This document shows positions 15,901 to 27,289 of a stretch of 64,000 bases of DNA, in pieces. Source of the stretch: Ceratothoa steindachneri (taxonomy: Eukaryota > Arthropoda > Malacostraca > Isopoda > Cymothoidae); assembly GCA_963969495.1 (NCBI GenBank), contig OZ018323.1, forward strand, positions 74,744,920 through 74,808,919, read 5' to 3'. The translations under genes and the position numbers were made by a program. Numbering within the stretch: the first letter of the stretch is position 1; each line of letters starts with the position of its first letter. The notes beneath the pieces are model-generated. The model made no database searches and was not told the DNA's origin. It was given only the letters and a program-made list of their open reading frames with translations.

Positions 15901-18429
15901 TTCGTCACAATATTTTAATTTTTTCTTTTAGAAATTTATGATAAAATGCGGAACTATATTTTCGTTCATATATCAGCTGTAGTTCACCTCACAAAATATT
16001 CTCATATAGAACTCGCGATATGGTATGAGCGGGATTAATATCATGTCTGTTCTATTCGATAGTCTGGCATGGTCTTAGAAATCAGAGCGTCTAATGATCG
16101 TGCATATGATAACATTGATTTTTGCTCATTCAAATGCCAGTTCGTTTTTAAACTCAATATTTATCATTTACATTAAAAAGACTCGCGGCTTGCCTGACTG
16201 TCACCCTTGAGCGGAAGAGAGAGATTAAATAGGCAGGCGTCTAGGTCACGCTTGGCTGATTATTTGATCTTTATCAAATGTCCATTTATTGAATCGAGAT
16301 ATTTGTCTACTTCATTTTCTACACCGAAAGTTAGTAGTGAGAAAATTAGAGTTGTAAAAAACATTTGGATATTTAATTTGTTAAAAAGATTTTATTAGCA
16401 GTGCCTCTGTATATTTTCCATACCCTCCTTATTTTATATTTAATTCTTATCCAGGCTGCTAATTTTAGAGATTTTTTCTATTTATCTACATATAACCGTC
16501 AATTACCAAGAATAGATCTTTAGTGACGAAATCTTCCCAATTACTCAAGTAGCAGTCACTTTTCAAGGGTAAGTCACACATGAGAATCCTGACCAGATCT
16601 GCTAGCAGGGTAAGAATTAACAAATGTCAGCCAGCTATCATAACCCTGCCTGCTGAATTACGAAGATGGATTTTTTAATTGATAGGTATTGTATTGTTAT
16701 TGAGTAAAAGAGTAAGATTAAGAGCTAAAGCACCTAGAATTGGCAGTTTTCTTAGCTTTGACTCCATGAAGCACACGTGTAACGATAAACTAACGAATTA
16801 AAGTTAGTATAGTGGAAAAAATATGGACAATATTGGGAGAGATGCAGTTCTGATTTAACAATGGAATAGATTTCAAATAGATCAAAATTAAATTTAATAG
16901 TACGCACTGTGTATGAAAGATCGCGTATATATATATAAGACAGATTGAGAAATAGAATATAATTTATAGGAATTGTATTCATGGATGTGGTGTGCTAATA
17001 TGTCTTCTAGCAGCGTTATGACTGAACCTTTATCCTACTTAGACGAGATGTTGGGACAAATTGCTCTGCTCTCCATTGAATGCGTAATATCGGAGGAAAG
17101 GGAAAAGGGCTTGGTGTTTAATAATGTTGAATATGAGAGGAGTTATTAAGTAAAGCTTACGTAATTAGAGAAAACATATATTGTAATGGATGAGAGGTTT
17201 CCGAAAACCCTACACTTAGAGGCAATTAGATATTTAACTATTGAAAGAAATTGTATGTTATAGTTATAGAGAGCAATGATAATTGGAATAAAGTTAGCAG
17301 AATCATAGGGTAAAGATCAGATATTGGAAGGGTTATGGTGTACCAATAGGTGCTTCTTTACAGGTGCTTCTGTATGGCAATTACCATGGTTAGAATATTG
17401 GATGAGTGAGTTTAAAAATAGAATGCGATGAGGGCGCATGCTTTAATGTACAGTACTTTAAGTTAAGTTTGTATTCACATTGGAACTTGCTGAGTTATGA
17501 AGATGGATTTCTTAATTGATAGTTTCCACCGTATGTGGGTGAGTTGAAATGTGTAAGCTCGTGCAAGGTAAACAATTCTTCTCGGCTCATGAAAGTAATC
17601 CAATGAGAGAATGTCGTAAAGTGTATACATAGTCACAAGAAGTGCCATTTAAAAATTTACGATACATTAATGCTAGTTAATCTTTGATCTTGGGTACCAA
17701 AACGAGAAATTCCCGAACATAATGATCTATACTTGATTAAAACTTTCGTAACAAACCCTTGTTAATAGCTATAACTCGCGGTTTTGTAATTACAACCGGA
17801 TTTCTTTTTCTAGGGGACACATTTTTCCCTAAAATCTTTCATCATTTGTTCACAAAAGTAATTTGGATCGTCTTCACATACATTCTACTGTTCATGTTCA
17901 TTTCTTCCTTGTCTGGTAGCGCTACTTAATCATCAACTCGGAAAAAAATGAACCATCAAATAATTGTAGTATTTAAACATGTTTTGATTTAGTTATTTTC
18001 ATTTTCTATTTGTTCGGCTTAGCTACTGTTACTCTCCATCTGTGAATGCCATCCATCCTATTTGTTCAGATCTGAGAGATTGATGCCTCAAAATTATTGA
18101 TACTATTTACTTGATGTAGTTTGGTAAGCATATGAAACCAGAGTTTAAAGAAGGAAAAGCCTGAATCTAACATTAGCAATACATTAGCGTGGTAACGTTG
18201 TAATTTATCCATATGCTCCATTATAATAAGCAGCAAATATTATTGTTGAGTTAAAATATAGCTAAACCTACCTATCAAAAAGGCGAACCTTGCCTAATAA
18301 TGAACAAAACATCACAAGTACGAATAGAACTTACTAGTAAAAATAATTTGTAAACGGTTTGAACAACTAATACGAAACATGTTAATAAAATAGGACTTGG
18401 CCTTAATAAACATTTAAGAGTTTTGTCTG
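12965..18429. other. Long AT-rich region without recognised genes
   Basis: Open frames of 60-118 codons occur (13238-13594, 15602-15844, 16207-16398 plus; 14764-14988, 16752-16982 minus), none with a recognised motif. The 118-codon frame at 13238-13594 is the longest and has two Cys and many aromatic residues early on, but nothing supports it as a gene. A 37-bp direct repeat occurs at 16650-16686 and 17488-17522. Host introns or intergenic DNA are both possible. Confidence 0.5.
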
Positions 18430-19060
18430 CGCTGTCTACATCTCATATAATATTTCTAGCAGCTACGTCCACGGCGATTAGGTTGCCTGAAAAAACTCAA
18501 CGGCCTCATCTAATAACTCAAACTCCTCGACTGAGACAAAGAATTCAGTCATTTCCTGAAATGCGGACCACCACGCCCACGCCAAGAACCACCGGGGTGG
18601 GCTGTTGGACGGAAGCAGCCCAGAAAATGATTTTTGAATGGGAAACTCATCACCACTCTGGAGGTCATCTACCACCCTCTATCCAAAATCAGGCGATGCA
18701 TCCGGAAAGCACAAGGATAAATCGAGGCAGGAAAATAAAGCGCTTCTGGGGCAAGGATGCGTAAACTCATCCACATTTAGGACACCCATCTCCAGCTCGT
18801 TGATCCGGTCGGCAAGGATCTGACTCCTGGGATTGATCGAGTAGTCTTCTCAGAGAGGGAAAACCGTGCCACGACTTGGAATGTACGCCAAAATAACAGC
18901 ATACTTCCTATCCAGGTGCAACTCTACAGCTACTTCCTGAAATGAGGTATCTAAATTAAAGAGAAGAACGGAGACATCATTCCGGGTGTAAATGGCGCAT
19001 CCTACTTCCCGGCCCCTATCCTGTGCTGGTGAAGTTGCAAAACCCTTATATCCCGAGGTA
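18430..19060 (-). mobile_element. Endonuclease fragment of the copy A non-LTR family (copy B)
   Basis: On the minus strand this matches copy A positions about 5925-6560. Shared features in the translated frames are a YKG start, NVDEFTH, FPIQKSFSG (FPIQISFSG in copy A), SPPRW (SPPWW) and AFQEMTEF (AFQEMTEC). The complement of 18478-18675 is a clean 65-codon frame. It covers only the endonuclease-to-RT linker and is cut at both ends, so it is a relic. It diverges from copy A by many substitutions but stays recognisable throughout. Confidence 0.8.
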
Positions 19061-19084
19061 AAATCTTTTGTATTTGTTTTTTTT

Positions 19085-19330
19085 ACTACGTAAATTCAAG
19101 TCTAGTTTCTGCCATCTTTATCAAAGAACATCACTGCCTGTCTGCTACGGGTATTTATGATGTGATATGTTAAGGGCTTGACAACTGTTTCGATTATTTG
19201 ATCTCGAACCGGTACCAATTCATTATAACGGGTAAAATGGTCTATGAATTTTAATATGTATTTGTCCCAAAATATCCACACTGGTCCTTTTCCAACGTTG
19301 TTGTGGAATACGATACATCTGCAGGTGTAT
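19085..19330 (-). pseudogene. Ty3/Gypsy-type integrase core fragment
   Basis: Read on the minus strand, the stretch around 19160-19260 gives KFIDHFTRYNELVPVRDQ, then ETVVKPLTYHIIN. This matches the integrase core of Gypsy elements, where the pattern is xFIDHFTRYxELxPxxxQxAxTVxxxL. It is followed by VMFFDKDGRN, at the place of the usual IsDNG motif with the second catalytic Asp. The catalytic segment before FIDHFTRY is shortened. An open minus-strand frame at 19335-19544 precedes it and could be the preceding polyprotein region, but no motif confirms that. There is no other piece of this element nearby. Confidence 0.7.
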
Positions 19331-20169
19331 TGTTTTAGAAAGTTTCCTTCATGCGTAATACATAATAAAGACCTTTCGTTAAGTTAGTGTTGCTCCTAAT
19401 AAGCATGTTCTGAATGTATTTTATTACATACAACTGCTTTCCGGCTCTCTCTGCAGCCAGATATCTGAAGAGTGGTCTATCCTGTCCTATGGCACTGCAT
19501 TTATCAATTAAATTGGATGCAATTCCTATTTTATGGTCGGCCACTTGTGTCTATGAAGCATGCACGGTTGTCGTCGATTTGCTATTTCTTGGCTAGAAGT
19601 GTGTTGGAATTTGCCATTAATTTAACGAATATGTCATTTTATTGCCTGTAGGTAGAGCGGGCCGTTAAATGGTTCTGAGGCAAGTGTTTTGCTGATGGGT
19701 TTAATTGATGATAAGCCATCTGGGATGGTTCGGAGTTTCCTGGACTATATTCACCTTTCAAATGGTATTCTTGCATTTTTAATACCCAACGACTCAGTAT
19801 ATCTTCTAGCAGTTTGTTTTTAAATTTATAGACAAGGGGTTGGGGAGCAGTTCTTTAAATAATCCACATATTCTCTTTTACGATCTTTAGTTCTATAGTT
19901 TTATCTATGAATCGGCTCCCATGCCAAGTGTAGAGAAATGCCTACATTAAGCATCCCGGAGGAGTATAAGCACATTAAAACCCCCCATGAGGAGAAGCGT
20001 GGGAGCGGTAGCCGGCGAATAGCCGTAACTGCCTACCTTGTTTGATCTCCCCGCCGCGTTGAGCAGTTGGAGCTAACATCTGTTTTAGGGCAACCACATA
20101 AGGCCCTTAAACGACGCTCTAACGATCCAATTGCCTACGAGACCCATAAACCCGCGGTTATGAAAAAAA
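19331..20169. other. Unassigned stretch with an A-tailed GC-richer end
   Basis: Nothing coding is recognised apart from the possible integrase extension at 19335-19544 (-). The last 240 bases (about 19930-20169) are GC-richer and end in an A8 run at 20162-20169, which resembles the 3' end of a non-LTR element but shows no diagnostic protein. Confidence 0.35.
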
Positions 20170-20340
20170 AGCAGTGCTAGTCAAAAGGCACGCCAAGTAG
20201 CGGTGCGGTTGAGAGTCTTTCTAATTAGCGAGCCGACTTAGGCACCCCAGTGCCAACCGCTGCACTTCTCGCTATCACGATTCGCGTTCCCCTCCCTGTG
20301 GCCTGCTCCCTTTCCCCTTTAGATGGGGCAATGATCCGCC

Positions 20341-20348
20341 TATAAATA
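20341..20348 (+). promoter_or_regulatory. TATA-like box in LTR-like block (i)
   Basis: TATAAATA, 28 bp before the first tandem-repeat unit. This is a plausible position for a retroelement promoter, with no other support. Confidence 0.4.
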
Positions 20349-20375
20349 AGCCCCGAAAAGAAAGAGAAGGGATTT

Positions 20376-20765
20376 AGAAGTCGATACCGAAGAAGAAGGA
20401 TCAGTTCGTAAAGATCGATCCTTAAAACAGACAAGAAGATCAGAAGTCGATACAAAAGAAGAAGGATCAGTTCATGAAGATTGATCCTTCAGCCAGAGAA
20501 GAAGATCAGAAGTCGATACGGAAGAATAAGGATTAGTTTGTAGATCGTTTTTTTCAGACAGACAAGAAGATCAGAAGTCGATATGTAATAAGAAGTATCA
20601 GTTAGTTAAGATCGATCCTTCAGCCAGACAAGAAGATCTGAAGTAGATACGAAAGAAGAAGGATAAATTCGTGAAGATCGATCCTTCAGCCAGACAAGAA
20701 GATTAGAAGTCAATACGAAAGAAGAAGGATCAGTTCGTGAAGATTGATCCTTCAGCCATACAGGA
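20376..20765 (+). repeat. Tandem repeat, about 65 bp x 6
   Basis: Six units start with AGAAGTCGATAC-like sequence, pass through AAGAAGGATCAGTTCGT and GATCGATCCTTCAGCCAGAC, and end in AAGAAGATC. Units are diverged (roughly 75-90 percent alike by eye). The third and fourth units are the most altered. Confidence 0.9.
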
Positions 20766-21623
20766 CTATTTCTGTAAGAAACGATAGGATCAGATTGAGG
20801 AAATCGATCCCCCCTTCCCGGGCTGAATTAACATAAATAGTCAATCTTGATATCGATGCCATACCGAAGAATCCTTGACAGACTGGAGAAAAGTCTGACT
20901 GAAGAAAGATAAACCCGCTCACACTCGAGTGACTCTCACATCTCAAGCTCTGTAAGAGTGAAAGGAGAAGAACCCAGCTCCAACGAGCTCCCGTTCTTAA
21001 ATTAGAAGTTACATCGTCTCATCTCTCTCCCGCCATACTACCTCTACAAAATTCAAGAATCGGCCAAGACAACACTCCAAAGTGATAGATAAGCCCTCCA
21101 GCGACATCCGGCAATCCCTAATACCTCCTGTCATGTAAGTTAGAAATAACCTTTATATTCATATGGCGATAGTAGAAGTTTAGTACGTCTCACGTTTTAA
21201 GGGGAGTTGAAACTCTTTTTCGTGAACCCCGGTTATATTTGCTTGTAGACGAGCGCACGTTAATTTGATGTTTAACGCTAATCAAATAGAGTTGCGATAA
21301 AAATACTAATCGGCAATTGGTGTGTTTACGTGTAGCCAATTTGTTTATTTTTGTCATCACATCCGTGCGATAGTCCTAGATACCAAAAGGAATAGTCGAG
21401 TTTAGCATTGAGACAAAGATAGAAATGTGCTAACTGTTTGTTTGTCATAGTTAAATGTTTCATTTAAAATATATGCTTATTTTGGTATAAACCCTGTGTT
21501 TCCTCTTATCCTTACGTATTGAAATAGCTCTTCCTTAAGAACAAAACTACCGAATAAGCACTCTTAGATCAAAGCCTACTTCATCAAAGAAGTACCTCAC
21601 GTACCACGAAGCATACCACGACA

Positions 21624-22249
21624 TTTAAAAGTGGTTTCAAAGTGTGGAGTGATCAGAAAAGGGCCATCCTGCTACACCAAGGATACTGCGATTAGTAGCT
21701 TGGATGAAGTTTTGTGTGTAGTCGTTATGGTAGTGTAATATGGGTTCTCGGGTTAAGTGAACTAAAATGAGACTTTCAAAAGATTGTTGTTATGAGAGAC
21801 CCCATGTGAATGTGGCATATTTTGGGAACAGGCCAGTCCTGTTTTGGCAATTTTGGAGAAACCAGAATTCAAGTTGCATAGTACAAAACAAATAAAAAAA
21901 CTTTTGCCTAACAGAATAATTTGGGCTTTTAGCAAGTGATATTTTTTGCAGGGCAGCTTTATTTGCAGGATAGGGTTTGTTCTGTTGCTACGCCAGTGAG
22001 GTTCCATGCCTACTAGATTTTTTTTTAATTTTCGGTTTGCTTCCCTCATTTTATCGAAAACATGCTAGCGCATGGTAAAATATGTTGGTAGGTCATTATT
22101 GAAATTATGATATCTTCTAGAGAAGTTAGAGCCCCGAAGTCTAATAGTTATAAAAAATATAGGTTATTTTACTTATAGTAGATAGCAGGTTGTAAACAAT
22201 AACCTCTAACCACCACGTGAGGTGGTATACCGCTGTGGACGACATCATT
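21624..22249. other. Unassigned stretch after LTR-like block (i)
   Basis: Only the primer-binding-site-like TGG-box at 21632 is notable. No gag-like frame follows. The 95-codon minus-strand frame at 21762-22049 has no recognised motif. Confidence 0.4.
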
Positions 22250-22978
22250 TTCTGTTCGAACATTCACGAATTTTCGACTCCCAAGCCCCCCCTCCCCCCT
22301 CAGGTGACGGGTCGAGAAAGAGTCGTTCTGTCTCGCACCTCGCTGCTAAATGATGAATAGACTCCGCTTTCGGATTAAGATGTCTGGAGCTTGTAACTCC
22401 TTCCTCTAAATTTCCCCTTCCCTCAGAATCGGACACACAAATGCAAGGGTTATTCTGTAGTTCGAAGAATCCAGCCCGCCCGTCAGGCCCGTCCTTATCG
22501 TCTCGTCACGTTAGCGTTCATAAGACAGCAGACTTTTTCAGCCGTAATTCTACCCTAGTCAATTGGTAGCTTCTGTGAACGGTAAGCCTTTGAATTTGTG
22601 CAACATTCTCCCTTCGTTTAATCGAACCGAAGAAAATCTCCATCGATTATCTTTGAGTAAAATAGGATTCCTCTTCTAGTGGAATTACCAGAATTCCCAC
22701 ATTCCACGTCCAACGTCATCTTTGAAGTTTGGCTATCTTCATCGGAAGGTTGGTTCAGATCGTGCCCCTTCTGCCTTATTCGGACCGTGCCCCACTTGCC
22801 TCATTGGATCGTTCCCCACTCGCCTCATCGCAAGAAGGACCTTACTCGAAGTCATCGACCCGTAAGACTGAAAGCCCCTGCCTTATTAGTATTTTCAAGT
22901 TCCCCCTTTATCTGAGCCTAGTAACTCTAATCAATTAATTCCATTTGAGAATCCTTTCTTATAATAATTATCAAGAGA
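22250..22978 (+). repeat. Dispersed repeat family R1, copy 1 (possible solo LTR)
   Basis: This pyrimidine-rich 0.7-kb segment is a diverged homologue of 36200-36830. Shared landmarks in order are GATTAAGATGTCTGGAGCT, a GTCAATTGGTA-TTCTG box, CTCCCTTCGTTTAATC, TCTCCATCGATTA, ATCGGAAGGTTGGTTCAGAT and ATTATCAAGA at the end. Copy 1 carries three tandem 25-bp units at about 22756-22830 (GTGCCCC...CCTCAT), while copy 2 has one. The composition and absence of coding suggest an LTR or other non-coding repeat. Confidence 0.75.
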
Positions 22979-24445
22979 CTATTTTAATTTAAATAATTCT
23001 CTTTTGCCTATTATTGTTCTTACTTTTATCTTTGTTTCATCTTTAACTAAACCTGAACGATACTCTCGGCCTATTCAAGTACATCTCGCCAACCATTTAT
23101 GCACTTTTTTGATTATTAAGGATTTGAATCACGCCTCAAGTGTGACCTCTTAGTCGGTTGTTACTTCCTGCGATAATTCCTTCAACGGTTCGCGTTGCAG
23201 TTGGTGATTAAGTCACCACCCACATACTATAGTAGTGGATGGTATAGAGTGGTTGTACCATGACACAGATCCAATTAGGTGACTATATGGTGGAACGTTG
23301 AATTAATTGTGCACAAAATTTGTAGTAAACGCTGTTTATGGTCTGGACTCCGGAGTTGACCTAATTTAAATTGTTTCATTCATGTCTTGTATGGGAATTA
23401 CCAGGGAATGGTTCAGTTGTTTAAGCGCCGAAATTCCTTTTGGATAATTGGATCACAGGTTAAGATCAAGGGCTAGCTGCCCTTTTTGAGGTCTTCCCGA
23501 GTTTAAATTTAATTATGAAAGGCACTAGTTTAGTCGCCCTCATGTATCCCCTGTTAAAGCAATAACTTACAACCTTTGCCCTATAAGATCAATTTCCTTT
23601 CTGGAAACTGATATTTCTCTTGCAATCTTCTTTTGTCTATAAGTGTTTGCTTATTTGGGGCTTACACCACTTGTGTTGAGTTGTTAACTAAATTATCTGT
23701 GATGCATTGTTTACCACTTCGGCAAGGACTAACCCTTCCTTGCTATGACAGAGGGTTTCTGTCACAAACAATATCTATTTAAGCAGCCCTTTTCTCTGAC
23801 ATATTGCACAGTTTCAGGTTCTGTAGCTGCTTCACTTATCCTCTATTTATCTTTTACAAAATCAGACTATTTTTGGAAGCCGAATTTCTACGCTTTTAGG
23901 AACTTACACTTCTAATCTGTTTTGCTCGTTTCACTAATGAACTGCTAGCTTGTTCACGGCAATAGAAGTTAGATGATAGAAGTTAGAAGAATGCCATTTT
24001 CACTACTAGGGCATTGTGGGCCCACTATGTCCAGTAAAGATCATGAAGAAACGTCGCTCAATTCGGTTGCATCTTCGACCTTAAATAATTTTCTATATGT
24101 ATCTTACCTCTCGTTCTTGATGTGATTATGTGATCCAAATTTTGCTCCTGACTATCATCATTGGCATAGTTAAACACATGTATTTTTCCTCAACTTCTAA
24201 ATGGCTCACTAGCGTGGCATAATTCCCAAGTATCTTCGTATATTAAATCGACCCCAAATAGTACATTAGATGAAAAGAAAACTTGGTCATCTACAATTTT
24301 GCCTGAGCCTTTGTAAACAGTATCTTCTAAATGTAAATAGAACTAATTTTCTGAAAATACGGATATTGCCCCCTTGAGCATTAGGTAATATCGAATGAGA
24401 TGTGGTAATATTTAATTCAGCCTGGATACTGGTTTATCATTTTTT
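22979..24445. other. Unassigned AT-rich stretch with possible minus-strand coding debris
   Basis: No motif identified in 22979-24100. Read on the minus strand, about 24180-24445 gives short open pieces such as YKGSGKIVDDQVFF and VLFGVDLIYEDTWELCHA that look protein-like, but stops interrupt them. They may belong with the minus-strand frame at 24446-24721. Confidence 0.4.
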
Positions 24446-24721
24446 TTAATTAGTCCTTTCCCTAAGAAGTAGCCGTTCTGGTATATGACATAATACTGGG
24501 CGGATGCGTCTTGCTCGGCATCTTGCTACCAATTCGCGCAAAGGTTTAATAGGCAATATTATAACAGAGGGGTGGTCTCTTATACTGAGAGAGTCCTTCG
24601 AATGTTGAGGTCCGTTCACAAAGAATGCCTCAATATAATACGGATAACCAACATTCGAATCAACCTCAGAATATCCTAGTTCCTCCTCGTAATCAACGGA
24701 AGAGATCGTACTGTTCAGAGT
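24446..24721 (-). pseudogene. Unidentified minus-strand open frame entering the hairpin
   Basis: The complement strand is open for 92 codons without a start codon. The translated sequence includes SSVDYEEELGYSEVDSNVGY, YYIEAFFVNGPQHSKDS and ELVARCRARRIRPV. Composition is protein-like (charged, few rare residues), and the frame runs from inside the left arm of the hairpin outward, ending at a TAA at 24446-24448. I do not recognise the family. It may be an unidentified retroelement gag or polyprotein fragment. Its first third is mirrored in the right arm. Confidence 0.35.
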
Positions 24722-24988
24722 TTATTCCATCAACTTTCTTCCCACTCGAATCTACTTCTTTAGTTTTGGATTTATCAGTACTAGTTGGCTGCGAGAGTTT
24801 ATAAATAATACTCTCATGTTCCTTGCCTCAACGGCAAGGAACATGAGAGTATTATTTATAAACTCTCGCAGCTAACTAGTACTGATAAATCCAAAACTAA
24901 AGAAGTAGATTCGAGTGGGAAGAAAGTTGATGGAATAAACTCTGAAAAGTACGATCTCTTCCGTTGATTACGAGGAGGAACTAGGATA
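24672..24988. repeat. Near-perfect 317-bp inverted repeat (hairpin)
   Basis: Left arm 24672-24827 and right arm 24833-24988 are each 156 bp, separated by a 5-base loop (TCAAC, 24828-24832). By eye only two positions mismatch (one near 24714, one near 24789). Sequences outside the arms are unrelated. The transcript would fold into a long double-stranded RNA, and the DNA could extrude a cruciform. Origin may be a fold-back duplication or a replication or sequencing artefact. Confidence 0.96.
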
Positions 24989-26554
24989 AACGTCACATCT
25001 CTTAACTTCACCGCAACTGTGGCTTTCTTGCGGCATGCGGCACAATATATAGGACTTCATTTTCAAGGCCGCAAAAATAATGTCATCTACGTAGGACTAT
25101 CTGTGCAACGGATCATTCTGTGCCAAAGTTGGTTACAGTTAAAATATAATTCTCTCTTCGTAATGTTTTAACGTTTAGCATTTTCACCCTTTCAGTTCTA
25201 CCTTTTTCATTCATGATATTGTGTCGAGCTCGGGATCGCTGAGCGAGGGCATGGGCAAGGGCATGGGCATGTATATATCGAGTGGATGGAGCCTGGTTAA
25301 TAAAGCTATTTGGCTCTTGTGAGATTGGCTAAAAGTCTCGTGTTCAGCCTCTCCGGGTTCGCCTAAGTCAATGACCTCAAATAACTTGATTTCATTGGGA
25401 AATCTTTGGGGGGAGGGGGCAAAATGTAGTGGTGGGTTTGTGTAAATTGTTGGGGTGGCTCTAAATTTAGATAATTTTTGAAAATTGCTACATCAGAAGC
25501 TCAGTCTGACTTCTACTGCGCTTAGGCTTTTCAACTGCCTTATGTACTCTGAAAGTAAAATTGTAAATGTCAACTTTCTTGTCTGTATTCGACTTTAAAG
25601 CAAATACCGCAGCTAGTCAAACCAGATCCTCTTCAGTGATTTGTTTGCTATGATGGCAGTGTGCCTCTTTAGAGGCTTGATACTCAATAGCTAGATGGGC
25701 ATTTTTCTCTGATTCATCAACAAACCCTTTTTGTTCCTGTTGTGATTTTACATTGGTCGGTCGGGACTAATATGTGTTCTCGCTGTAAGTATTCTTCTAG
25801 CTCATTGAACCATCTATTTACGAGTAAACTAGATTATACGAAAGCAGTGTTGCCGGTTTTCTTTATTTTCGAGACTAGGTTTGGCAATGATAATAAACGT
25901 GTTATGTTCAATGTGGATGAGTGTGCGACTCTTCTAGTTAAAAGAGAGGCTTATGGTTTAGGTTTTGACCTTGATTCATGGTGTAAAAAAATAGGGTTTG
26001 GCTCAGAAATGGGGGGGTAGTGAGAACACAGTACTTCATTATTACTGGAATCACCCTGAACACCCATGGGTGAGCTCAAAATCATTTACTTAAACAACTA
26101 GTATTAAATGATGGTTACTCTTCGTCCCTTTCCACAACAAATAAAACAATGCCGACATTGTATAAATTTAGATTGTTTTTTAGATTACAGGATATTCTCA
26201 TATGATGTCATCAAGCTACAGATAATAAAGCACTATATTATACAAGACTTATGTAGGAGGAGCTATGGGTCATTCAAAATAAGATTTAGACATAGAATGT
26301 TATATAGAAAGAGCTATGTATTACCTAATTTAATGGGTTTATAATCCTATATAGGGTGAGAGGAGTTATTGCATGTTTAAAAAGTTTACCAACACAACCA
26401 TAGAATGCAGGGAACTTTTACGACCTATCTCTTTGACCATCAATGATCAAATTTTTAGTCGCGTGCGAGTCTAGTTGTGGGCGACTCTTCATCTCGGTCA
26501 GTCCGTCGATGCCCGTTTTGCAATGACATTATAACTATTCGTCCATATCCATCC
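24989..26554. other. Unassigned region
   Basis: The plus frame after the hairpin stays open over about 65 codons from 24967 without a known motif. A 92-codon frame at 25742-26020 (two Cys near the start, CSRCKYSSS) and a 78-codon frame at 26108-26344 are not recognised. A short GGGCATGGGCAAGGGCATGG repeat lies near 25247. An AATAAA at 25299 follows a TATATA, which could be LTR debris. Confidence 0.4.
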
Positions 26555-27130
26555 TAAACCACCACCGACACCAACATCACCACCACCTACAACACCACAA
26601 AAAACACATAAACAACCTACGCCCACACCACCTAAACCATGACCAGCTACATCACAATCACCTACACAAGCACCACCTAAACCATTCCTGCCAACACCAC
26701 CTGAACTACCTACACCTACCTCACTACCACCTACAACACCACCCCTAAAACATTACAACGTACAACTACACCACCCAGAGCTACACCACCTACATCTAAA
26801 CCACCTACACCAGCAGCAAGTAAACCACCTACACCACCATCACTTACACCTCCTACACCAAGTAACCAACATATGCCACCTACACCACCACCACCTACAC
26901 CACTACCACCTACACTACCGCCACATGATAATACACCAACACCACCACCACAATCTACACTTACACCACAACCACCACCTAGATCACCACAAAGGCCATC
27001 TAAACCACCTCCTACACTTCCACTACCTATAAAATCACCACCTACAACTCCTACAACACAAACACCTACACTGCCTCCACCTAAACAACACCATCTACAC
27101 ATACGCCACCTATACCTACACATACACCAC
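26555..27130. repeat. CCACCTACA-type minisatellite, strand-asymmetric
   Basis: About 575 bp built from short variable units of CCACC(T)ACACCA type, almost free of G on the plus strand. Long open frames on both strands (Pro/Thr-rich plus, Gly/Val-rich minus) follow from the repeat and are not taken as genes. Confidence 0.92.
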
Positions 27131-27289
27131 CATCAGCTTTATTTTCTTCTTGTAAGTGCCACACTTGTCACTCGTTGTTTCAATATCTCCTGATTCCTTA
27201 AATGTTCTCCATAGAGGTGTTCGTTGCATATTACCATATATTCGAATATTTGTACTTTTATTTTGGTATTTTCACTTTTATTGATTTAT

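Larger units (their letters stand above)
20170..21623 (+). repeat. LTR-like block (i) with internal 65-bp tandem repeat
   Basis: The block has a TATA-like box (TATAAATA, 20341-20348), then a tandem repeat (20376-20765), and ends in ...ACCACGACA at 21623. Eight bases later comes TGGTTTCAAAGTGTGG (21632-21647), placed like a primer-binding site. The same end layout (ACGACA, short AT spacer, TGG-box) follows the proven 5' LTR at 57019. The left edge at 20170 is a guess, and no second LTR or coding region was found, so it could be a lone 5' LTR from a truncated element. Confidence 0.5.

Noticed and set aside
21762..22049. Minus-strand 95-codon frame, and a plus-strand PCECG-like stretch suggesting another GIY-YIG relic
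   Set aside because: Only a few residues match and no YIG half follows; too weak to call.
26731..27193. Pro-rich plus-strand and Gly/Val-rich minus-strand proteins
   Set aside because: Both come from the CCACCTACA-type minisatellite on opposite strands.
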